A stretch of DNA of 64,000 nucleotides from Leptotrichia sp. oral taxon 223 (GTDB lineage Bacteria; Fusobacteriota; Fusobacteriia; Fusobacteriales; Leptotrichiaceae). Position 1 is the first letter of the stretch. Every line of letters begins with the position of its first letter. The position numbers were made by a program, and so were the translations under genes. Where the stretch lies: the NCBI RefSeq assembly GCF_013394795.1, contig NZ_JABXYU010000001.1, forward strand, positions 1,984,001 to 2,048,000, in the 5' to 3' direction. The notes below the pieces were generated by a model, which worked only from the letters and a program-made list of their open reading frames with translations, had not been told where the DNA came from and did not search any database. This document shows positions 1-7,603 of the stretch, in pieces.

Positions 1-2
1 TG

Positions 3-2417
3 CCTGAAAATCCCAACAGAATAAATAATTCTATAACATCAGATGCAGTAAAAAAAATTCCAAGTACAGCTGGAACACCAATAACAAAACAGGATTATGA
101 GGTTTCAGCGGGAGTTCCTATGAGCAGAAAAATATTTGTGCATAATTCCGGAACAACACAGCAAGTTACAGATTTTAGTTCAGATTTAGCTGATTCAAAC
201 AGCTATAGAGCGGCAATCGGCGCAGAGTTAATGGATGAATACATTGCAAGGGTAAATTCATATGCAGGAGATAATTTATATATCTGGCCAGCAGGTGATG
301 CTAAGGGGAACAAGAATCCATCGCTTCAGGGGGGATTGCCATATTTTGAAAATAGTTTAGAAAAATCCTGGATAAATGTTGTTGCACTTGCAAATAAACC
401 AGGAACAACAGGATTGGAATGGAAGGATCTAGAACCGCTTTCAAATGCGGGAGTGGCGAAATCTTGGACAATAACGGCGGTAAGTGAGGATGGCACATCG
501 GCAAAAGCGGCAGAAAATGTTGCAACAGTTGCAGGACAATTGTATGAAAAATTTCCTGGAATGAAAATGGGGATGATTAGAGAAATAATACTTTCAACAG
601 CTACTGACATTGGAGCAACGGGTACGGATGATATATTTGGAACAGGATTATTAAATGGTGCAAAAGCATTGGGAGGGCCAGTTTATATAAATGACAAAAT
701 TTTTGTTCCTGCTTTTACGACTTGGGAGTTTAGTAATTATATTCGAGGTGGCAGATTAGAAAAAGAAGGAGCTGGAAAATTAATTTTAAAAGGAGATGCC
801 GGTTTTTATTCTTGGCAGGATACAGAGATTAATGGAGGAATACTTGATATTAGAGGACGCCATTCATCTGGTATTAAAATAGGAAGCACTGGAACATTAA
901 TAACGAATTCAAACACAAAAATAGGGAAAGATGTAATTAATAAAGGAATACTTAAAAATGTTGGAAAAGGTGCTATTATAGAAGGAAATTATACAGCAGA
1001 ATATGGTTCGGTAACAGAAGCTGAAATTGGAACGAAATTGATAGTAAAGGGAACTGTAAAAATCGATGGAAGAGAGAGAAATCAGACTTTGGGTAGCACT
1101 TTGAGAGTCCTGAATAATAATTATGTTACAGCAGCGCCAACAACAGCGACAGTTATTGAAGCTGAAAAAGGAATAGAAGGAAAATTTGAAAAAGTGGAAA
1201 CAGGTGAACTGATTAATGGAAAAGTGGAAAATACTGAAAATTCAATTAAAGCTACAATTAGCAGAAAAAATGTGGAAGACTACGTTAATAATTTAAGTGA
1301 TAGTGATGAAATGCAAAAAAACACGGCTAAAAATGTGGAAGTTTCCTTTAAGGAACTGGATAAAAAAATTGAAGAAGGAAATGCAGATGTTTCTAAGTTT
1401 GCTTTAAGTGCGGCAAAACTGCAAAAAAATTCGTTATCTTCGAGTTCAGGTGCACTGGACAGTTTATCAGGGCAAATTTATGCTTCAGCTCAAGCTTTGA
1501 CATTTCAGCAGTCGCAAACTGTAAATAAGGATTTGTCGAATAGACTTGTAATGCTTGGAACACTCGACAACGTTGGAGATAAGTTCGGATTGTGGATTTC
1601 TGGAATTGGTGCAAGTGGAAAGTTGAAACAAGACGGGTATGCCGAAGGAAAGACTAAAGTTTATGGCGGGCAAGTTGGAATTGATAAGAAATTTGGAGAA
1701 AACTTGATTTTAGGAACGGTGTTGTCTTATTCAAAAGGAAATGTGAAATTTAATAGACATGGCGGGAAATCAGATTCAGACAATTTTGGAATTTCACTTT
1801 ATGGAAGAGCTGGAAATAATGATAATCCATTGTATGTGCAAGGAAGAATTGGAATTGGTTTTGTAAACAGTGAAGTCAAAAGAGATATTATTTTGTCTAC
1901 CAATGACATTTCAAGAGCCAAAATTGAGCATAATGATAAAGTAATTTCAGGATATTTGGAAACAGGTTACGATGTTAAAAAAGGAGATTTTGTGTTTACA
2001 CCATTTGTTGGAATTTCACACGATACAGTTCAAAGAGGTGCATTTAATGAAGAAAACAGTCAATTTGGATTAAAAGCGGACAAAAAAACTTATAATCAGA
2101 CAAGCGGGCTTGCCGGGATTAGAGCTAGCCAAAGTTTTAACTTTAAAAATGGCTCAAAAGCTACAGTGCAAGGATATGTAACTCATCAGAGAGCATTAAA
2201 AAATGAAGATTTAAGTTTTGAAGCGTCGTATTCAGGATTGCCAAATGCGAAATTTAAAGTGAAAGGAATCGGACTTTCAAAAAATCAGACTTGGGTAGGA
2301 GCTGGAGTTTTAAATGAAGTTACACCAAATTTTGCGTGGTACTTGAATTATGATGGAAAAGTTGATAAAAAAGCACGAAATAATGTGTTTACTACAGGAG
2401 TTAGAGTAAATTTTTAA
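3..2417 (+). CDS. Subtilisin-like (S8) serine protease autotransporter, 3' part
   Basis: The reading frame is already open at base 3, so this is the C-terminal ~804 residues of a larger protein cut by the window edge; the ATG at 120 is internal. The first ~210 visible residues look like the end of a peptidase S8 domain: an oxyanion-type motif WPAGDAKG, a GTS motif holding the presumed catalytic Ser (near base 495) and a typical domain end FGTGLLNGAKAL. The Asp and His of the triad lie upstream of the window. A repetitive beta-helix-like passenger follows, and the last ~280 residues form an autotransporter beta-domain ending in Phe (VRVNF), as expected for outer-membrane insertion. Known relatives are the fusobacterial serine autotransporters such as fusolisin. 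The oxyanion position reads AGD, not the usual AGN. Family call is firm; substrate is unknown. Confidence 0.88.
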   Translation, partial: PENPNRINNSITSDAVKKIPSTAGTPITKQDYEVSAGVPMSRKIFVHNSGTTQQVTDFSSDLADSNSYRAAIGAELMDEYIARVNSYAGDNLYIWPAGDAKGNKNPSLQGGLPYFENSLEKSWINVVALANKPGTTGLEWKDLEPLSNAGVAKSWTITAVSEDGTSAKAAENVATVAGQLYEKFPGMKMGMIREIILSTATDIGATGTDDIFGTGLLNGAKALGGPVYINDKIFVPAFTTWEFSNYIRGGRLEKEGAGKLILKGDAGFYSWQDTEINGGILDIRGRHSSGIKIGSTGTLITNSNTKIGKDVINKGILKNVGKGAIIEGNYTAEYGSVTEAEIGTKLIVKGTVKIDGRERNQTLGSTLRVLNNNYVTAAPTTATVIEAEKGIEGKFEKVETGELINGKVENTENSIKATISRKNVEDYVNNLSDSDEMQKNTAKNVEVSFKELDKKIEEGNADVSKFALSAAKLQKNSLSSSSGALDSLSGQIYASAQALTFQQSQTVNKDLSNRLVMLGTLDNVGDKFGLWISGIGASGKLKQDGYAEGKTKVYGGQVGIDKKFGENLILGTVLSYSKGNVKFNRHGGKSDSDNFGISLYGRAGNNDNPLYVQGRIGIGFVNSEVKRDIILSTNDISRAKIEHNDKVISGYLETGYDVKKGDFVFTPFVGISHDTVQRGAFNEENSQFGLKADKKTYNQTSGLAGIRASQSFNFKNGSKATVQGYVTHQRALKNEDLSFEASYSGLPNAKFKVKGIGLSKNQTWVGAGVLNEVTPNFAWYLNYDGKVDKKARNNVFTTGVRVNF

Positions 2418-2458
2418 CATTTTGCAAAGAAGCAAGAAATTTTAGGAGATGATTTTTT

Positions 2459-3058
2459 ATGAAAAGAAAAAAAGTTTTTTTACTGGTTCTATTGGTATTT
2501 GCAGTAATAACACAACAAGCAAAAGCCGATTTTTGGTCTAAATTAAGAGATGCTTTTATAGGCGGTAACAGTTACTCAAGTTCGAGTTCAAGCTCAAGAG
2601 ATGAAAATATTGTAGATGGAAAAGTGATAAATCCGAAAGATAAAAGAGAATACAGATTAGTAGAAAAAATGAATGATGAAAAAGCATATTCGGAAAGTTT
2701 ATATAGAAATTTTGAAAGTTCAACGAGCAAAACTTTTTATTATGAATGTACGATAAATTCAAGAGATTTTTTGTCAATAATAGGATTTAGAACATTTTAT
2801 GGATACGCTAAATTTCCTGTGTATGAAATTGGTTCAGGAGTGGAAGAGTGTTATGAAAAGAGAGAAAATGAATATAAAAGAAAAGTTTCTGGAAGAAAAA
2901 TCTATTTAGACGACAAATTAGCAAAATATATTTGGAAAAATGAAATTAATGTGCAAAAAATAGCGGTGTACAATGCAAGATTGAACAATAAGGGTTATCC
3001 CTTGTTTAGTTCAGCAAATCCAAGAATTTTTATAAATGATAGACAGGTGTCCTATTAA
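2459..3058 (+). CDS. Small exported protein of unknown function
   Basis: A 199-residue protein with a clear Sec signal peptide: basic start MKRKK, a hydrophobic run to about residue 19, and probable cleavage after QAKA (about residue 23). A Ser-rich linker follows (residues ~38-47, mostly SSSSSSS), then a charged globular region with two Cys (ECTINS and EECYEK) that could form a disulfide in the periplasm. It starts 41 bases after the autotransporter with a good Shine-Dalgarno (AGGAG), so it may be co-transcribed with it. I do not recognise the family. Periplasmic or surface location is inferred. Confidence 0.72.
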   Translation: MKRKKVFLLVLLVFAVITQQAKADFWSKLRDAFIGGNSYSSSSSSSRDENIVDGKVINPKDKREYRLVEKMNDEKAYSESLYRNFESSTSKTFYYECTINSRDFLSIIGFRTFYGYAKFPVYEIGSGVEECYEKRENEYKRKVSGRKIYLDDKLAKYIWKNEINVQKIAVYNARLNNKGYPLFSSANPRIFINDRQVSY

Positions 3059-3101
3059 TCGAAAAATGATAAATTAATAACTAGATTTGTGTTCTCTGAA
3101 A

Positions 3102-3110
3102 TGTTATAAT
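3102..3110 (+). promoter_or_regulatory. Extended -10 promoter for the GNAT gene
   Basis: TG-T-TATAAT at 3102-3110 is a perfect extended -10 element 33 bases before the ATG at 3143. No convincing -35 hexamer is seen 17 bases upstream. Confidence 0.45.
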
Positions 3111-3142
3111 TTAATAACAAAAAGTTGAAGGGAAAATAAATT

Positions 3143-3640
3143 ATGAACATTAGAAAGGCAAGAATAGAAGATTTGGATGAGATAACGGCAATAGAAGCGG
3201 TGTGTTTTCCAGCAAGTGAAGCTGCAACTAGGGAATCTTTTGAAGGCAGATTAGCTGTTTATCCTAATTATTTCTGGATCCTTGAAGAAGAAGGGAAAGA
3301 TGGAAATAAAAAAATTGTGAGTTTTGTAAATGGAATGGCGACAGATAGTCCAAATTTGTTAGATGAAATGTATGAAAATCCTAATTTACATAACGAAAAA
3401 GGAAATTGGCAAATGATTTTTGGAGTGAATACGCTCCCTGAATATAGAAAGAGAGGATATGCTGAAAAATTAATCAATGAGCTTATTTTTGAGTCAAAAA
3501 GTAAAGGCAGAAAAGGGGTAGTCTTAACTTGTAAAGATAAACTTGTTTCATATTATTCAAAATTTGGTTTTGAAAAAGAAGGAGTTTCAGAGTCTGTTCA
3601 CGGCGGTGCTGTCTGGTATGAAATGAGATTGAAATTTTAA
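3143..3640 (+). CDS. GNAT acetyltransferase, AANAT-like
   Basis: A complete 165-residue GNAT-fold protein. It opens with the typical NIRKARIEDLDEITAIE first strand and helix, carries the CFPASEAA motif seen in bacterial relatives of arylalkylamine N-acetyltransferase, and has the acetyl-CoA pyrophosphate loop as EYRKRGYAEKLI (R-x-x-G-x-A, about residues 101-112). The end SYYSKFGFEKEGVSES is the conserved motif B region. It probably acetylates a small amine with acetyl-CoA; the substrate cannot be told. It stands alone between the exported protein and a gene-free stretch and has its own probable promoter. Confidence 0.85.
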   Translation: MNIRKARIEDLDEITAIEAVCFPASEAATRESFEGRLAVYPNYFWILEEEGKDGNKKIVSFVNGMATDSPNLLDEMYENPNLHNEKGNWQMIFGVNTLPEYRKRGYAEKLINELIFESKSKGRKGVVLTCKDKLVSYYSKFGFEKEGVSESVHGGAVWYEMRLKF

Positions 3641-3699
3641 ATTTTTTAAAATGAAATAAAATTCTATAATAATTTAATTTAATAGTCTTGTTAAAAAAA

Positions 3700-3749
3700 T
3701 TAAATTTAATTCTTAAGTATCCATCTTAAAGACTTTTATAATTTTATTT
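3700..3749 (+). repeat. TTAAGTATCC-type intergenic repeat, copy 1
   Basis: TTAAATTTAAT..TTAAGTATCCA followed by GACTTTTATAATTTTATTT. The same two blocks recur at 63277-63328, and the first block recurs inverted at 4403-4434. With that inverted copy it brackets 3700-4434 like terminal repeats. Confidence 0.7.
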
Positions 3750-3760
3750 ATAAATATTAT

Positions 3761-3920
3761 GATTAATAATAATAGTTTTTCTATTTTTTTGTAACGTAAG
3801 GGCATCAGACGCCATGCCCTTACAACCCCGCTTTACGCAAAACTTTCTTATAAAGAAAAAATAAAACTCGCTTCGTAAAACTACGCTCAGACAGTTATTT
3901 TTCCTTTAACGAAATTTTGC
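3761..3920 (+). repeat. Palindromic intergenic repeat, copy A
   Basis: Bases 3793-3870 match the reverse complement of 15779-15856 with a single mismatch seen over 78 bases. The unit contains a perfect 10-bp stem, GTAAGGGCAT (3796-3805) and ATGCCCTTAC (3814-3823), with an 8-base loop. Weaker similarity extends on both sides, including a conserved block (CAGTTATTTTT..CTTTAACGAAATTTTGC) ending near 3920. It is a dispersed, structured, non-coding repeat in opposite orientation to copy B. Confidence 0.85.
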
Positions 3921-4402
3921 TCTTTAATATTTTCCAAATTTAAGAAATTAAATATATAATCTTTATAATTTAATATAGAATGTCGTGATTTTTTTGGAAT
4001 GAAAACGATTAAACACATTTATGTGTTTCTTTCGCCAAAACCTTTATAACAAATATATTTTAGAGAGTTGTTCTAATCTTTAATTTGCGAAAGTGAGCGT
4101 AAGCGAGTTTCGTTTTCGTAGTAATTCAGGTTTATCCAAACAATAAAGTTCAGACTACTTTCCCAAATAAAATTTGGGAATATTTCAAAAAAATGCTTAG
4201 ACGAGCCAGGGTTAGTGCACAGCACTTTCGCCATTATCTTTAATATGCCATTATTTAAAAATGTTAAAATAACTATTATTGCGAAATAAAGGGAAATGGC
4301 GATTGATTTCCCTTGCTTTATAAAAAGAAAAAACATAAAAACTATAGGAAAAATATTTATTAACAATAAGCAATTTCTCAAAATCTAAATAAAAATCCCT
4401 TA

Positions 4403-4434
4403 TATGGATACTTAATGATTAAATTTAATTAAAT
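4403..4434 (-). repeat. TTAAGTATCC-type intergenic repeat, copy 2 (inverted)
   Basis: Read on the minus strand this is TTTAATTAAATTTAATCATTAAGTATCCA without visible mismatch to 63275-63302, and close to copy 1 at 3700. It is the inverted partner that closes the 3700-4434 block. Confidence 0.7.
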
Positions 4435-4546
4435 GATAATTCAATAATTAATAGTATAATCTTGTAAAAAATGACTTTAATTTCATAAATTTTTTGATTT
4501 TCACTATTTAGACAGGAAATAGTATTAATAACATATCTTTTTAAAG

Positions 4547-4584
4547 AAAAAATGTAACTAACAATCAAGTTAATTACATTTTTT
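4547..4584 (-). terminator. Rho-independent terminator of the alcohol dehydrogenase gene
   Basis: AAAAAATGTAA (4547-4557) pairs with TTACATTTTTT (4574-4584), an 11-bp stem just beyond the stop codon at 4612. The A-rich left arm gives the U tract on the minus strand. The opposite arm would also serve plus-strand transcription. Confidence 0.75.
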
Positions 4585-4611
4585 TATTTATTTAGATGAA
4601 TTTAAATGAAA

Positions 4612-5655
4612 TTAGTGTTTGTGTCCACAACCACAAGAATGTGAGTGCATATCAATTACCATACGTCCTTGAATTGTTCCTTCTTCCATTTCCTTAAAGA
4701 TTTCTGGTGCTTCTTCAATAGTTCTAGTTTGAACTACAGGTACAACCAATCCTTCTGCTCCAAATTGGAATGCTTCCCTTAAGTCTTCTCTTGTTCCAAC
4801 AAGTGATCCGATTACTTCGATACCATCTAATACTGTTTTTACGATTGGCAAGTCCATAGTTTCTGATGGAAGTCCAACTGCGACAACTTTTCCAGCGGCT
4901 CTTACTGAATCAACAGCCTGGTTAAATGCAACTTTTGATACAGCAGTAACTACAGCAATATGAGCCCCAAGTCCGCTTAATTCCTTAATTTTTGCAACTG
5001 GATCTTCTTTTTTACCGTTTATAATATAATCTGCTCCAACTTCTTTTGCAAGTGTCAATTTGTCATCGTTTATGTCAACAGCGATTACGTGAGTATTAAA
5101 TACTTTTTTAGCATATTGAACTGCCAAGTTTCCTAATCCTCCAGCACCATAAATTACTACCCATTGTCCTGGTTGAGGTTTTCCAACTTTTATTGCTTTA
5201 TAAGTTGTAACTCCTGCGCAAGTGATACTGCTGGCTTGAGCTGGATCCAATCCTTCTGGAACTTTTACTGCATAATCAGCTGTAACGATACATTGTTCAG
5301 CCATTCCTCCATCGGCAGAATATCCTGCATTTATTACATCTCTACACAAAGTTTCCTGTCCATTGATACAGTATTCACATCTTCCACATCCTTCAAAGAA
5401 CCAAGCAATACTTACTCTATCTCCAGGCTTCAAAGATGTTACACCGTCTGCAACTTCTCTTACAATTCCAATTCCTTCATGTCCCAAAACTCTTCCAGGA
5501 ACTTTTCCAAAATCTCCATGAGCCACATGTAAATCAGTATGGCAAACACCGCAATATTCCACATCAACTAACGCTTCTCCCGCTTTTAACCCTCTTAATT
5601 TCTTTTCTACAACTTCTATTCCAGTTCCTTCTTTATTAACTACTACTGCTTTCAT
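4612..5655 (-). CDS. adhP: Zinc-dependent alcohol dehydrogenase (MDR family)
   Basis: A 347-residue medium-chain NAD(P)-dependent alcohol dehydrogenase. It would oxidise alcohols or, in a fermenter, reduce acetaldehyde to ethanol. Visible motifs are the catalytic zinc site CGVCHTD (C35) with GHE (H59-E60), the four structural-zinc cysteines C90, C93, C96 and C104, and the Rossmann loop GAGGLGNLA. The start has a good AGAAAGGAAAT ribosome site. Most unusual is the C-terminal tail, where the last ~11 residues are [11 protein letters not shown], a His/Cys-rich run absent from ordinary AdhP and likely to bind metal. A strong promoter and a palindromic operator-like site lie directly upstream. Similar to E. 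coli AdhP and Zymomonas AdhA class. Confidence 0.92.
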   Translation of the reverse strand: MKAVVVNKEGTGIEVVEKKLRGLKAGEALVDVEYCGVCHTDLHVAHGDFGKVPGRVLGHEGIGIVREVADGVTSLKPGDRVSIAWFFEGCGRCEYCINGQETLCRDVINAGYSADGGMAEQCIVTADYAVKVPEGLDPAQASSITCAGVTTYKAIKVGKPQPGQWVVIYGAGGLGNLAVQYAKKVFNTHVIAVDINDDKLTLAKEVGADYIINGKKEDPVAKIKELSGLGAHIAVVTAVSKVAFNQAVDSVRAAGKVVAVGLPSETMDLPIVKTVLDGIEVIGSLVGTREDLREAFQFGAEGLVVPVVQTRTIEEAPEIFKEMEEGTIQGRMVIDMHSHSCGCGHKH

Positions 5656-5693
5656 TATGTTATTTCCTTTCTATATTTTAATTTATAAATTTA

Positions 5694-5719
5694 ATTATGT
5701 GAATAACTGCTCACATAAT
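5694..5719. promoter_or_regulatory. Palindromic operator-like site at the adh transcription start
   Basis: ATTATGTGA (5694-5702) and TCACATAAT (5711-5719) form a perfect 9-bp inverted repeat with an 8-base spacer. It lies immediately downstream of the -10 element, where a repressor would block transcription. The half-site TGTGA resembles CRP/FNR and Rex half-sites, but the 8-base spacing fits neither exactly. Confidence 0.55.
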
Positions 5720-5750
5720 AATATATACCCCATAAAATTAAAAAAGTCAA
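5720..5750 (-). promoter_or_regulatory. Promoter of the alcohol dehydrogenase gene
   Basis: On the minus strand TTGACT (5750-5745), a 17-base spacer, then TATATA (5727-5722), about 70 bases before the ATG. The palindrome at 5694-5719 overlaps the expected start point. Confidence 0.75.
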
Positions 5751-5981
5751 ATAAATCTTAATAATTTTTTATAAAAAAGAAAAAATTGATTTTTATTAAT
5801 TTACAAGGCATAATTGAATAATTGAATAAAAGATTAAAAAAATGAAAGGGAAAGGGAATGAGAAAATTTTCTATTGGGGTTGAGGATTTTAAGTAAATTA
5901 CGAAAAGTCAGTTGTAAAGAAAAATAAAAAAATTAGTCAGTCTTATTTTTATTTACTGTAAAAAAAGAGAAATAGAAAAAT
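5751..5981. other. AT-rich intergenic gap
   Basis: With the adh promoter and operator this completes a 326-base gap between adh and the DUF1439 gene. It holds the terminator of the DUF1439 gene at its right end; I see nothing else. Confidence 0.5.
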
Positions 5982-5990
5982 CTACTTCTC
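5961..5990 (-). terminator. Terminator overlapping the stop of the DUF1439 gene
   Basis: GAGAA (5967-5971) and TAGA (5973-5976) pair with TCTA (5981-5984) and TTCTC (5986-5990). The run of six A at 5961-5966 becomes the U tract on the minus strand. The stem includes the TAG stop codon. Confidence 0.55.
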
Positions 5991-6497
5991 CCCTAAAACT
6001 TTGTTGTTTTTGATTTTAACGCTTTTTATAGAATTAAATTTTTTGTTATTTCCTAAGTAGAGTAAAGGTTTTTTGTATTGCAGTTCGTAGGATATGGTAT
6101 TTATAAGGGTAAGGGCGTATTTATCTGGCTTGATATCTTTTCCATCTTTTGTTATTAATTTTTTTAAATTAAAATTCCAAAGATAAAGATTTGAATTTTT
6201 ATATTCTAAATCGTTTTCAAATCTGGCTTTTCCAGTAGTCAGTTCGGAAGTAGCTCTGTCTTTAAATTCGTAATCAGTGTCAATTATAAGTTTGTCATTT
6301 TCAAAGTAGACTGTTGGGTTGGAAAGTTTCATATCTCCAATTATGAACATTGATTCTTCAATTGGAAAGTGTGATTTAACAGCAGAAATTATCATTTCTT
6401 TTGGAATTTCTATTTTATTTTGTGTAAATATGTAGGCACTGATGGCAATTATGGAAAGGATGGATCCTAAAATTATAAAATTAATAGATTTTTTCAT
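5982..6497 (-). CDS. DUF1439-like membrane-anchored protein
   Basis: A 171-residue protein with an N-terminal hydrophobic segment (residues ~5-25, no lipobox Cys), then a periplasmic domain. The motif IPKEMIISAVKSHFPIE followed by ..IGDMKLSNPTVYF is the start of the DUF1439 fold, as in the E. coli lipoprotein YceB. It is clearly related to the lipoprotein at 18946-19473, sharing the order I..P..I.S.....FPI, L.NP, LDKNGKD-like and Y..N motifs. Function is unknown; envelope location is inferred. It stands alone on the minus strand with its own terminator. Confidence 0.7.
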   Translation of the reverse strand: MKKSINFIILGSILSIIAISAYIFTQNKIEIPKEMIISAVKSHFPIEESMFIIGDMKLSNPTVYFENDKLIIDTDYEFKDRATSELTTGKARFENDLEYKNSNLYLWNFNLKKLITKDGKDIKPDKYALTLINTISYELQYKKPLLYLGNNKKFNSIKSVKIKNNKVLGEK

Positions 6498-6629
6498 ATT
6501 ATTTCCTCCAATTTTAAATTTAGAATAATATTATCACATAAGGCTTTTAAAGGGCTTAGAATAGGCATTTAAATAATAGATTAGAAAACAAGGTGGTAGT
6601 TGCTAAAATATTTTAAAAATAATTTATCT

Positions 6630-6652
6630 AAATGAAAAATTTATGGTATAAT
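6630..6652 (+). promoter_or_regulatory. Promoter of rapZ-uvrC
   Basis: Extended -10 TGG-TATAAT at 6644-6652, with a weak TTATCT about 17 bases upstream. It lies 40 bases before the rapZ start. Confidence 0.5.
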
Positions 6653-6691
6653 TAACAAAGAAAAATATTAAAAAAATGGGATAATAATAAA

Positions 6692-7594
6692 ATGAGAGGG
6701 AGTAAGATGATAATGGAAGATGAAGGAGAAAAAAAAGAGCTTGTTATAATAACAGGGATGAGTGGTGCAGGAAAATCAGAAACAATGAATTTTTTTGAGG
6801 ACAGGGAATACTTTTGTATTGACAATTTTCCGATAAGTTTGTTTCAGTATCTGAATGAAATATTTTTAAGCAACAAAAAACGAAATAAAGTTGCGGTTGC
6901 AATAGATATAAGAAATCAGGAATTTATAGAGCAGTTTTTAAAGCAGCTTGAATTTTTGGATAAAAATGAAATAGACTACGAAATTATATATCTTGACGCA
7001 AGAACAAATGTGCTTCTTAGCAGATATGAGCTTTCCAGAAGAAAACACCCTTTAAATTTATATGATACGCTGCTTGAAAATATAGAGGCTGAAAGGAAAA
7101 TAATTAAGGACTTTATGCTAAAGGCAGATTTGGTTATAGACACGACTAAAACGTCTGTAAAGGAACTTCAGAAAATACTGGAAAAGGAATATTCAGGGAA
7201 AAAAGCAAAATTAAGTGTAAATCTGACTTCTTTTGGATTTAAGAACGGTATACCACTGGATCTGCATTTAATGTTTGACTTGAGATTTTTGCCAAATCCT
7301 TATTACATCGAAGATTTAAAGCATAAAACAGGAAATCATAAGGACGTTATGGATTATGTAATGGGGCTTGAAGAAAGCAGGGAATTTTATAAAATGCTTC
7401 TTGATATGCTTGAATATCTGATACCAAAGTATGAGAAGGACGGAAAGTCACATTTGCGTATAGGAATAGGATGTTCAGGAGGGCAGCACAGATCTGCAAC
7501 TTTTGTAAATATGCTGCATAAAGATTTGTCCGAAAGGCTGGAATACAAGATAACAAAATTCCATAGGGAAATAGGTGATAAAACGGAGGTATAA
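6692..7594 (+). CDS. rapZ: RapZ/YvcJ-family nucleotide-binding protein
   Basis: A 300-residue member of the RapZ (YhbJ/YvcJ) family. In E. coli it is the adaptor that hands the sRNA GlmZ to RNase E and so controls GlmS; in Bacillus YvcJ is a GTPase/ATPase linked to competence. The Walker A motif is GMSGAGKS (residues 22-29). The C-terminal signature is GIGCSGGQHRS, the conserved metabolite- and RNA-binding part. The start could be any of three nearby ATGs (6692, 6707, 6713). It ends 9 bases before uvrC, so the two are co-transcribed, an order also common in Firmicutes (uvr genes next to yvcJ). Confidence 0.93.
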   Translation: MRGSKMIMEDEGEKKELVIITGMSGAGKSETMNFFEDREYFCIDNFPISLFQYLNEIFLSNKKRNKVAVAIDIRNQEFIEQFLKQLEFLDKNEIDYEIIYLDARTNVLLSRYELSRRKHPLNLYDTLLENIEAERKIIKDFMLKADLVIDTTKTSVKELQKILEKEYSGKKAKLSVNLTSFGFKNGIPLDLHLMFDLRFLPNPYYIEDLKHKTGNHKDVMDYVMGLEESREFYKMLLDMLEYLIPKYEKDGKSHLRIGIGCSGGQHRSATFVNMLHKDLSERLEYKITKFHREIGDKTEV

Positions 7595-7603
7595 AAAGGC
7601 AAA

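Larger units (their letters stand above)
3641..4611. other. Gene-free stretch built of degenerate repeats
   Basis: About 970 bases without a convincing gene. It holds a copy of a palindromic intergenic repeat (3761-3920), two inverted copies of a TTAAGTATCC repeat (3700-3749 and 4403-4434), and the terminator of the downstream alcohol dehydrogenase gene. A 102-codon minus-strand reading frame (4073-4381) has hydrophobic then Asn/Phe-rich content, no good ribosome site and no recognised family. I treat it as chance or a decayed mobile element rather than a gene. Confidence 0.6.

Noticed and set aside
4073-4381. 102-codon minus-strand frame in the repeat-rich gap
   Set aside because: No ribosome site or family match, it ends inside repeat-like DNA, and its composition suggests chance translation of AT-rich sequence or a decayed element.
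5164-5532. 122-codon plus-strand frame opposite adh
   Set aside because: It lies wholly inside the well-supported adh gene; Ser/Cys-rich composition is typical of a shadow frame.
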